From positions 1-64,000 of IMG/VR virus record IMGVR_UViG_3300009285_002995: 64,000 nt of DNA. One strand, given 5' to 3'. Under the pieces are notes generated by a model, which did not search any database, was not told the DNA's origin, and saw nothing but the letters and a program-made list of their open reading frames with translations. The DNA comes from a virus. Numbering within the stretch: the stretch's first letter is position 1; every line of letters starts with the position of its first letter. Below are positions 31,734 through 41,700 of the stretch, in pieces. Position numbers and translations under genes: made by a program.

Positions 31734-32425
31734 TTACAATTATAAACCGTCCCCATTGTGGCTTCATCATGTACCCAATCCATGTCCTCGCATGACGAAA
31801 GAGTGCGGTACACACTTCCCACATTTCCAATAATTATTTTAGTTCCAATTAATGCCCGTATTTTCTTAATTGTGGCATTTACTCCCTGCCTCCAGCCATC
31901 CATAAGGTACTGCGGCATGGGAGCCGAGTACCTGTTCGCATAGTTAAAGGCCGCAGCTTCATCAAGATAGATACCATCCCAATCTTTCAGCATCTTGCTG
32001 ATTTCATAGGCGATAAGGTCTTGACAGGCCGGAACCGTCAGGTCAAGCAGATACATATATGGGTATGTCTTATCATAGATTATATTCCCCGTAGTATCTT
32101 TAACAATCCACTGTTTGATAACAGGGTAATCAGTCCAGCCGCCAGCCATTTCAGTTTCCCTTGTCGTTCTTACGTCTCTGTAAAACAGTAGTCGACATTT
32201 GGGAGCAAGTTTTCTAAAGCGTACTCTGCTGGCGGGGTCTCCTATTACTGCATAGGTGGTCTTGCAGGCGGAAATCTGTGCATCGGTGTAGTTCGTTGTT
32301 CGCTTAAAAAAGAACGATAGCGTGTCTGTGTAGGCTTCGACAGAACTGCCCACCATAAAGATTAAAGCCACCACCAACAATATTTTCCAAACTATACCCA
32401 TGCCTGACTTTCTATAAATTGACAT
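31730..32425 (-). CDS. Secreted glycoside-hydrolase-like protein
   Basis: 231 residues with an N-terminal hydrophobic export segment (IVWKILLVVALIFMVGSSVEA). LLFYRDVRTTRE, YMYLLDLTVPACQDLIAYEI and WDGIYLDEAA resemble TIM-barrel glycoside hydrolases, where the Asp-Glu of LDEAA would be catalytic. It could cut surface polysaccharide. ATG follows AGGAGGTAGG. Confidence 0.6.
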   Translation of the reverse strand: MSIYRKSGMGIVWKILLVVALIFMVGSSVEAYTDTLSFFFKRTTNYTDAQISACKTTYAVIGDPASRVRFRKLAPKCRLLFYRDVRTTRETEMAGGWTDYPVIKQWIVKDTTGNIIYDKTYPYMYLLDLTVPACQDLIAYEISKMLKDWDGIYLDEAAAFNYANRYSAPMPQYLMDGWRQGVNATIKKIRALIGTKIIIGNVGSVYRTLSSCEDMDWVHDEATMGTVYNCK

Positions 32426-32538
32426 CTTCCTACCTCCTATCTAACATTAAGTCCTATAATTTGCTTTCTGCAAACAGGGGGCACATAAAATAACATTCAT
32501 TATATATAGTTTCTCTGTGGCATCGCTCTCATTTTATC
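32426..32538 (-). other. Intergenic gap with weak features
   Basis: 113 bases between two secreted-protein genes. It contains a small TTTGC/GCAAA hairpin and AT-rich runs but no convincing promoter or terminator. Confidence 0.4.
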
Positions 32539-34446
32539 CTAATTGAAAGTAAACGGTTGTGCCACATACGCCCCTATGTCCCAAGTAACATGGTCGTCCC
32601 GGTCAGTGGTGCGAACATCAGAAGGCCACGAGGATGCTTCTGCAAGACCGTCGTCCCAAGAACTTCCTAAATTAGCGCCCGTGCCGATAGCCGGTGAGCC
32701 AGAGATGGGCCATAAAAAGCCGTTTGTTGTGTCAAATAAATCAGGGTTGTCAACGCTTGAATCGGTATCTGTTACATGAACGTCCCAATCAGCAAAAGAA
32801 TGGTCGTCAACACCCAAATGGCTGAAGTAAGGCGCATTACCCCAACAATAATAAATATTGTTAGAGAATGTCGCGCTGCATCCCACGCCTACAACAACCA
32901 TCTGCACGTTTGCCGCTGCTGCGGTTGTGCTTGGAGTGACAACAATATTATTCTTGACAAAGTTCCCGGTAGCGGCTTCAGAGTCATCGCCAAGTTCAAT
33001 CCTTATTCCAGAAGCAACATCATTCTGCGCTGCCGTATTCACGCAGGTGTTGTTATATATAGGGACTCCACAAGCCCCCTTAGCCGAAATAAATCTTGAT
33101 ACCGCTGCGCCTTGTACATTAGTTATTAGATTTCCATATATTCCACCAACTCCGCCCCAATCGTAATCCTCACCAGCTTCCTGCCCGCTTTTAGCGATAA
33201 TCCCAAGCCAAAAGCCAGTAAGAGTATTATTACGTATGTGGCATTGCTGCTGCCCAATCGTGGCAATTCCGTGTACTCCATTGGCTGCTCCGCCAGTACA
33301 GGTTAATTTATTGTCTTCTATAATCGCACCATCCACTAAATTATTCCCTGCTCCGGTAGAGTTTTGTAATACGATACAATAAATTGCACCTGTGCCAGCA
33401 GTGGAAATCGTGTTTCGCAGGACTTGCACATCTGGCATTGCATTGGTATGCCCGGTAATTCCTACAGGAGTCATGGAAGATGCTGAAGCATAAGTAACAA
33501 CATTGTCTGAAAATATTAACGATGAAATGGTTTTTGCAAAGGACAGGGCTGTAGTAAAAGTACCCGCTGTTGCAGCAGCGGTTGAAGCAAAGGTATTTCC
33601 GTCTATAAGAATTGCCGGTATTACGCCCTGTTTAACAGCGATAATCCCACCGTTAGATGAAAGTGCTATGGATAAGTTAAAGGTGCTGCCCTGCACGGTC
33701 AGCGATTGCGTGGCGGTTGCCGCAGCAGCAGATGTCAGATATATACACGCTTGAGGGGTACTATTAGCAACAGTCCATGTGCAGCTTGAGAATGTCGCAG
33801 CCCCTCCGCTTCCGGTAAGATTGACATACCTAGCATTAGCCGCAGTAAAACCGTCCGCATCATTGGTAAAGGTACACCCACTAAAAGTAATGGCATTTCC
33901 CCAATCAGTAGATGTATTCACTACATATTGACAACCATTTGTTCCCCCAGCGGTGGCTTGGAAGGTACAGTTTGTAAAGGTAGTTGGAGAGGCTGTTGCA
34001 TTAGTCGGGTCAAGATATGCTGTCGTTGACACTCCACCATCACCCACATTATCATCGTCAAAAACAAACCCGGTGAAAGACCTCGTACCGGTAGCACTTG
34101 CGGCAGGAGTAAGTGTAAATGCAATTACGCTTCCAGCTGCGCCGTTTATTTCACACGAGCCAACCGTAGCGGTATAGGTAGTATCAACCTTAGCGCAAGC
34201 AACATACGCAGCAGGGAACGTAGATACAACGGTATCATCACAAGTGCCAGTAACATTAACTGTATCTCCAGCCACAAATCCTTTCGCAACTGCCTCAGCC
34301 TCAAACTCAGCAAAAGTAGCCCACGGGTCAACGTTAGTGCCCTCAACTCCTCCATCTGCATCCCCACAGTCAATGTGCCACGGCCCCGCAGCCCACACCG
34401 GAGCAGCGCATAAAATAAATATCAGTATCAATAGTAACTTTTTCAT
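32539..34446 (-). CDS. Exported right-handed beta-helix protein, probable tailspike/depolymerase
   Basis: 635 residues. Signal peptide MKKLLLILIFILCAAPVWA, then many repeating short strands with Asn/Thr/Cys ladders (FTNCTFQATAGG, FSGCTFTNDADG, FSSCTWTVANST, IRNNTLTGF, VKNNIVV), typical of a pectate-lyase-like parallel beta-helix. Such proteins bind or cleave polysaccharide. The signal peptide is odd for a virion spike. Alanine/threonine-rich composition differs from the replication genes. Confidence 0.75.
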   Translation of the reverse strand: MKKLLLILIFILCAAPVWAAGPWHIDCGDADGGVEGTNVDPWATFAEFEAEAVAKGFVAGDTVNVTGTCDDTVVSTFPAAYVACAKVDTTYTATVGSCEINGAAGSVIAFTLTPAASATGTRSFTGFVFDDDNVGDGGVSTTAYLDPTNATASPTTFTNCTFQATAGGTNGCQYVVNTSTDWGNAITFSGCTFTNDADGFTAANARYVNLTGSGGAATFSSCTWTVANSTPQACIYLTSAAAATATQSLTVQGSTFNLSIALSSNGGIIAVKQGVIPAILIDGNTFASTAAATAGTFTTALSFAKTISSLIFSDNVVTYASASSMTPVGITGHTNAMPDVQVLRNTISTAGTGAIYCIVLQNSTGAGNNLVDGAIIEDNKLTCTGGAANGVHGIATIGQQQCHIRNNTLTGFWLGIIAKSGQEAGEDYDWGGVGGIYGNLITNVQGAAVSRFISAKGACGVPIYNNTCVNTAAQNDVASGIRIELGDDSEAATGNFVKNNIVVTPSTTAAAANVQMVVVGVGCSATFSNNIYYCWGNAPYFSHLGVDDHSFADWDVHVTDTDSSVDNPDLFDTTNGFLWPISGSPAIGTGANLGSSWDDGLAEASSWPSDVRTTDRDDHVTWDIGAYVAQPFTFN

Positions 34447-34458
34447 AAGGTCTCCTTA

Positions 34459-35322
34459 TTAAGCATCGTTGTCTACTTTTGCTAAGGTTCCATAACTGCT
34501 CGTTACAACCCAAATATTTGCGCTAACAGCCATCACGGTCACAGTATCGCCCACAGTGTCTAAGCTTACGCCATCACCGGCATCGTCAGTAGCGCCGTAG
34601 ATATAGTCCGTAGCATCATTTGGATTAACGATAACATCAAAATCTGCAATAGCTGCAAAGCTTACTGACTGTCCCAAAACTGTAGAAGCTTCCGGTAGCG
34701 TCATAATGTTTGCTTCAGCATCTTCCCCTTCATTTGTGAGCATCTTGCCCATGTCTGTAAAGAGTACAGGGTAAACAGCTACTTTAGCCTCTATCGTTTG
34801 GTCAATTATTTTATTGGTAAGTGTTTGTGTTCCGGTAAGGGTGGCTAACGTGCTTACCCCTATCCATGTCTGCGCTGACTGCCCGCCAGACGGTGCGCCG
34901 AATGACATGATGGATGTGGCAGGGTCAGCATCGCAAAACTGGAATGTGTAGCTATTAGTGATAGAATCGGGAACTTGAAAGCCTCTGTAGCCCACACCGT
35001 TATCGCTTAATTCTCTCCCACGCCAATACTGCGCCTGTACGTCTGATTGCTCTATCGTTATCCCAGTAAACCAAGCATCCTTTGCCGTTGTATAGCCGAT
35101 TATATAATCATCTATATGCCCATCACCAATTCCAACAGCGGAAGGGGTGTAAACAAGTATACCATTAGAGTCAACAACTGTACCGCTTGGGAATCTAAAA
35201 CTTCCAAACTTCCCCAGCAAAGTACCTCCGTTCCACACTTTTACTTTTGGTATACCGACCTGAGCATGACATACGCCAGCAATAAACAATATCATCATTA
35301 AACATATGATAAGTTTCTTCAT
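34459..35322 (-). CDS. Signal-peptide tail-fibre-like protein
   Basis: 287 residues. Signal peptide MKKLIICLMMILFIAGVCHA, then glycine-rich strands (VKVWNGGTLLGKFGSFRFPS) and a TLATLTGTQTLTNKIID motif common in phage tail-fibre and virion proteins. It may be a fibre or attachment factor, again with an export signal. Confidence 0.6.
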   Translation of the reverse strand: MKKLIICLMMILFIAGVCHAQVGIPKVKVWNGGTLLGKFGSFRFPSGTVVDSNGILVYTPSAVGIGDGHIDDYIIGYTTAKDAWFTGITIEQSDVQAQYWRGRELSDNGVGYRGFQVPDSITNSYTFQFCDADPATSIMSFGAPSGGQSAQTWIGVSTLATLTGTQTLTNKIIDQTIEAKVAVYPVLFTDMGKMLTNEGEDAEANIMTLPEASTVLGQSVSFAAIADFDVIVNPNDATDYIYGATDDAGDGVSLDTVGDTVTVMAVSANIWVVTSSYGTLAKVDNDA

Positions 35323-35333
35323 TGATATCTCCT

Positions 35334-35693
35334 TTACTTTCGATTTAATTCAGCCGTTACAACAACCGCTGTAGGGCCGTTATTTGTAACTCGTATCTTC
35401 ATATACGGAGCAGGTTCATCCACATCAAACTGTTTGTAGTCTGCTGCACCACTTGTAAAATTTTTAATATTTGGAGTTGGCGATGCACTAGGCTTTACAA
35501 AACTAACTTGGTCAGATGTTTGACCAAGCAAGTAGTCGAAGTCAACATCCAGGTCTGCTCCGGTAATTGTTGAATATAATGCAATCAATGAGTCACGCCC
35601 TATATAAATTGCATCACTTAATTCGCTTGCGCCAGCGGCTACAGATTTATCTGTAAATAATCTATCTGTTTCACATTTATAGGTATTATTCAT
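35334..35693 (-). CDS. Small virion-type beta protein
   Basis: 119 residues, all-beta, ATG behind AAAGGAGAAA. The C-terminus (YMKIRVTNNGPTAVVVTAEL) resembles small phage fibre-cap or decoration proteins. It lies immediately after the giant J-like gene, a common place for fibre accessory genes. Confidence 0.55.
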   Translation of the reverse strand: MNNTYKCETDRLFTDKSVAAGASELSDAIYIGRDSLIALYSTITGADLDVDFDYLLGQTSDQVSFVKPSASPTPNIKNFTSGAADYKQFDVDEPAPYMKIRVTNNGPTAVVVTAELNRK

Positions 35694-35714
35694 GGCTTTT
35701 TCTCCTTTAGGGCT

Positions 35715-35721
35715 TTATATT
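35715..35721 (-). promoter_or_regulatory. Possible weak late promoter -10
   Basis: Read leftward the gap has TGTATAAT and AT-rich flanks. The upstream box of P1-P3 is absent and no -35 stands out. Confidence 0.2.
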
Positions 35722-35774
35722 ATACATTTTATATCATAGTCTACTGAGGTTGTGATGCTGAATTAATTATATGA

Positions 35775-38700
35775 TTATGGAGGTGGAATCCCCCACCAGG
35801 GAATCCAATTTGCTCCATCATCAGTTGTTTTTTCAAAACTAATGCTCGTACCACTGGCAACTAATCTAAAATTGCCCATATAAAGAGCTTCCGGCTCTAT
35901 ATCTCCTGTATGTTGAAACGCATCTGAGCAAATCCCTGCCCGTGGTCTATAAATTGTCCCTCCTACACCTGATACAGCTTGCCAACTATATCCCACAACT
36001 TTAAAATATATGGCATCTGGTGCACATATTCTGCCAACAACATGAGTGCCATCATATACCAAAAACGGAACATGGACATTTACAGGGTGGTCATCAGTAT
36101 TTGCATTTTCACGCCATGAGTACCCTATACACGACCTTCTGCGGTCTGCCGCATATTGAGTAGGGTCTGAAGCATTAAATAATGGTATATCACTTTTAAG
36201 TGCATGTACTGTCCAGTGAGAGAAGTTGTCTGGGTAATCATAGGAATCATTAACAATATCAACTTGGAAAAATCTCCCTATTCCTAACAACTGTGTAGCA
36301 GTAGGGGTTATTGCTGGAAAACTTTCATTTGGCGGTTCTACATTATATATTGCTCCACTTGCCGCACCAGCAGGAAAATGATTCCAAGTAGCTCCGGGGT
36401 CTGTGTCATCCCAACTATCTTCCCCCTGCAAAGGGGTTCCTGCTTTCCCTTGAAATAAAGCCCTTACATTCACTCTAAAACCAGAGTCGTCCCCAATCGC
36501 CTCATTAGAAGGTCTAAAAACCAATGGTATGGTAGTTTCCTCTGTAATAGGAGTTCCATAGGTTTCATCTAAATCAGGTATTGATGCATTATTAAAAAAC
36601 ACAACATGAGTAAACCATCTTTCAGCTCCAACTCCAGGAACTGTAATTTCTCTGGCTATTTTTATCTCATAATTGTATGCAATTCCCTCACAAGTCTCTG
36701 GCAGCGTCCATTGCAAATGTATGTTATGCTGGTTTTGCTTAAACCATCTCTTAGTCATAGCAAATACTTCAGCACTAAATGCAGTAACCTTTGTCATATC
36801 CAGTACAAGGTCAAAAAGAGTAGTAAACTCATATTCACTTGTCCAATCACTCTTTTTACCGTTGTATCCAATGTACTTCATTTTAATTGTATAATCTTTT
36901 TCCTGTAGCAGATTATCCAGTTTCATAAGATAATACAATTTAGTTATGTCTGGGTTCCCTGGAAATGGGGCGTCAACTAATTGCTGTACATCTTGTGGAC
37001 GTAGAACATAATTGAAAATTTGTATATCGTCAACTCTTCCAAATCCTACTTGTGCATTACCACTTATATGCCCTAAAAGTATAGGGCCTGCATTGGACAG
37101 AGAACCATAGTTTTCTACATCATACATATCATAAGTTATTTCTTGTTTAGAAACACCACCAACATCATCCTCTACCCATATCTCATTTTCAGTACTGTCT
37201 TGGCGTAATTCTACAACATTTACAACAACTCGTTTCCATGTCAAAGTGCGAGGGAACGCACACCTAAATCGAAGGGTACTAATGCTACCATCCATAGTAG
37301 CAAATAATATACTATTTGCCATAAAAATGTTATAACCATGCCCACCAGATTCTTTAGCTACAAAAGTTCCATATCTCAAGCCGCTTGTGAATATGTCTTT
37401 ATACCTAAAACTTATTGAAAATGGTGGGTAGGCAAAATCTAAAGCAGGCACATCATCCCCACTACTAAAAGCATTTATAGTGCTATCTGGGCTTGTATGA
37501 AAATCTAAGCAATTCCCCCATCCACCTACTTCCCCACTAACTACTGATGCATCATTCACAGCAGTTAATTGAAGAATACCACTAATATCATCAACTATTT
37601 GTGTTGCTCCTTCTCCTTCTTTACAACTCCAGCTTGCTAAACATAATTCTCCAGAAGAAGCATACAGGCTTGAACCTGCAATTGTTTCCAATGCCTCAAC
37701 ATCCTGTATGATGTGCTGAGAAATTAATCTGTTTTTCCTCTTTAATGCTATATGTATTTTTGCTATGTTTTGGTCGTCAATGTGCTCTTGCTCAAACCCT
37801 ATGGTTTGAAAAGCATGTCTGCCATACTTACCTCCCTCAGTACCAATATAATCAGTATCAGTAGCAATTATTACATTGGTGTCGTTGTCTGGTGCAGCGG
37901 TATCAACTATTGTACCACTTGCTATGTTCCCCCATTCCCCAGCACCAGCAATAGTATGAGCATGTACCCTAAATACCTGTTCGCTACCAGCAGGCAGCCC
38001 TCTAATAGTCCCAATAGGTTGTGATTCAGTACCCTCATTTAACTTTCCGCTTACAGGATGTCCATGCCAAACAGCATTAGGGTCACTTGCATAATCATCA
38101 GCATCACAATGTTGTAAATTATACCAAAGGAGTTGACCACTTGCTAAAGCTGCACCATTAGCATCAACAGTAGGAGCATCCCATTGTAATTTCGCCCATC
38201 CAAGACGAGTAAAACGAATTGGATTAACCCCTGTAGTTAATACCTGTAAATTAGTGGGGACACCTGGAATTTCTACATCATCATCTCCTTCTGCGTCTGT
38301 GTAACCAAAATCTGTGTAATCGTATTCTCTACCAAATTTATCTACAGTTGTAATAGTTGGCTTTATTTGCATCCGTCCATTAGTAAGCCATAATCCTTGT
38401 TCCCTATATTCAGTCCAAGTCAATGCACCACTATTAAGGGTTATTTCATCCGGGTCAAGTTTAGTAAACAGCATCGGGATATTGCCGTCAGTAGAAATAT
38501 CCAATGCCCCTGAGTATGCATCATTAGGAGACTTAAAATCCAGGTGAACATTATAATGGTCAACAGATTTCCACCATTTAGGATAATGCCATCGCAGAAA
38601 ATACATATTATAGAGACGAAAATCCCAAGGCAAAATAACTTTGTCTGGTCCAGGATACGAGCAAAATAAAGTAGCTGGGTCGCTTGCAAACATATCATCT

Positions 38701-41700
38701 GTAAGTGCCCTGACCTCAACTTTATAAAATGGGTAATTTATAGTTTGGTATTGCTCTCCAGAAACAGCAGTTACGTCCGCTACTTCGTCTAACTGTATTT
38801 TAAACCTGTTTTGCACACTACTTACATAATGCAAACCATGACCGCTTGGCAGTATTGTCCACCCCTCGTCTTCCTGACCTGGTAAATAAGTACCAGATGG
38901 TATATTATCTGTATATGCACCCTCTAAAGACGTTCTATATAATGCAATTTCATACTCTTTTACAAACCGCTCTTGTGGGTCGATAAGCCAGCTATTTTTG
39001 CCAAAAATATTTCTTGCATTAACCCTGTCCCAAACCACTTCAATAAAATTATTACCTAACTCGCGAGCTTGATCATTGCCAAACTGTAGTGGATATCTTT
39101 TGCACCACTCGCTTAACCTTAAATTAGTAGGTACTGGTGGCTCAAACCCAGCACTTGATGATACACCAGTAACTCTGATATGCTCCTCGTCTGGCGCACT
39201 AACAGCACCAGAGGTATAAACGGCACACACTTGTATATAGTTGTCAATACCAAGCGTAGCGCCCATTGCTTTTGTAACCCTTGCCATAGTCCCAGGATAT
39301 TTTACCTCACAGACCTGAACATAGTTTGAACCATCTAACGAGAGACTAACAATAGCGTGGGAATACCCATTGGCAATAGCGCCAGTGGGAAGGGCAAACG
39401 TTACCTTTATACCAACCTCCCCTGCAAGTTCCTCTAGTGGGGATAACACTACTGGGTTAGGACCAATCCACCCAGTTAAAACATTAGTTATTACGTCTGA
39501 TCTTGTATCTACTAAACAGTCATCATAAGTAACATACTGTGCAGTTCTACTGGTGTCCAACGGGGCTACTTGACGCAATGTGCCAAAAACACTATTTGTC
39601 TTAATACCATTTACATCTGTTGTGTCAACCCCCCAATTAACAGCCCCTATCTCTGCTTCGCCAGCACCATTTGGCTGTACTGAGAGGATTTTATAGTTTT
39701 CTGTAATATAATCAACCCTACCTATTGCATAATTATCAAAGTTACTCGGTACAAAACCGTCCAACCCAGTAACAACAATGGCATTCTCGGTAACGCTGCT
39801 AACTGAGAATTCACCAACAACCTCGTAATATTCTTCTGCATTTATCTCGTCTTGCACTACTTGAGTTATTTGTATTTTCCAAGTCTCACCACCAGATTTT
39901 ACTAATGGCTGATCAATATATATAGTGCTATCCCCATCAAAACTAATTATACGCCCACTGTAACTACCCAACGTCAATATATCATGTGTAAAGGCAATTA
40001 CCTGTCCTGCATGAAATGTCAGGTGTTCAATGCCCATAGAGAAAGTGATTACTTTTATTCTCTCTTGATAAGTATTTAACCTGTATGTTAACTCTCGCTC
40101 AAGCTGTGACGGTCGGGTTATACCTATGAGTTTGGAGGACTCTCTGCGTATTGTTTTTGTAATATCGCTACTGTAAGCAAGATCTACATTTGCAGCTATT
40201 TTTACCCTTGTATCTTTATCAAAATCTAATTCTTCATTAGAGAATTGACACTCTAAAACATTAGGTGTTTTCGATAATGGAGTGTAAACCAGCGAGAATG
40301 AGTCCTGAATTATATTACCCATCCCAACAACAGCAACGGGGTATTCCCATTTATCAATAATGGGAAACACCGTGCCATTCATCCACACTGGGGCACAACG
40401 AAAGGTATCACAAATTGTCTTTATTATGTCTGGCGCAGAACTTCTTTGGTCAATATTAATATCAAGACGGAAGCGTTTTTGTCCAAGTTGATATGATTTA
40501 CTACTACCTAGAATTGGAACATCATTAGACCAATATACTCCATTAGGATAACTTGCTCCAATAGTAAACTTTGCATTGCGAAGGACACCAAGTGGGAAAG
40601 TTACTCTGTCACAATCGCTTATTACTGCTTTAGTCCATCCCCCATCTGTCTTTCTTGCAAATACAGCCTCGCCAATTAACTTTTTAATATAATTATAAGC
40701 ATCACTACCATATTCTGTATCCCAGTCATCTGTAGAACCTATTTGTCTATAACTGGCGTCTGAGCTATATCGTGAACGTTCTTTTTTAAATAAATCACTG
40801 TCTTGCCCATTAATTTCAGTCTCTGTAATAGTAGATGCTGTACGGTTAACACCATCTGGGACCATTTGGTCGCAGTAGTGAGCCATTTCTAAAAACTGTG
40901 CTATGTCTGTATCGGCTTGATTAATATAGTTGCCAACCCCAAATCTTCTATTAATTAAAAAATCATACAGACACCAAATAGGATTATCAGAGAACTCATA
41001 TACCCAATCAGTTAAGTCCTCTGTACATAAAGCACCTCCGTCTTTCATACTTCTGTAAGCACCATACACTCCAGCACTTACATAAGCATCTTCGTCCCAC
41101 CAAGCAAATTCTCGATATACCCTAGTGCCTCCAACTGTTAAGGTTAGTTTTGGAGCACGAACTTTCCTCCCTTTAACATTATACATTACCTCTGGTGGCG
41201 AGCTATTAAACTCATTTGTTGCCCGTATTGCTAAAGCACCCATTGCGGTATTGGGGTAATCATACTCTACATAGCTAACCTCTGTGTACCCTTTAACTAT
41301 CATATTATCGGTATATGTAGGGTGTCTATCATCGTCTATTGATGTTAGGCGCACTACCTTTACTGCTAATTTTTTCCCTGTGTTGATAAAAAGGTTATTC
41401 ATAGCATCACGAATTAAATTCGTAACACTATCTCTATATTCTGTTTCTGCTTCAGCGGCATACATTTCTTCATCAAAATCAATCCCAACCATGTTGCAAA
41501 ACTGATACATACCTGAGATTTTACTAAAACGATCTCCTATATTGTAATCTTTTAGAGCAGTCTCAATAGTAAAATAGTTGCCTGCATCTGCCAGTACTTT
41601 ACGCATATTAAAGCGGTATTCTGACTCAGCTTCATACCTAGCAGCATCAAAACTGATACTCAAACTGTTAGCCATCTCTGCCGCATTTTCTGCCTCAAAT

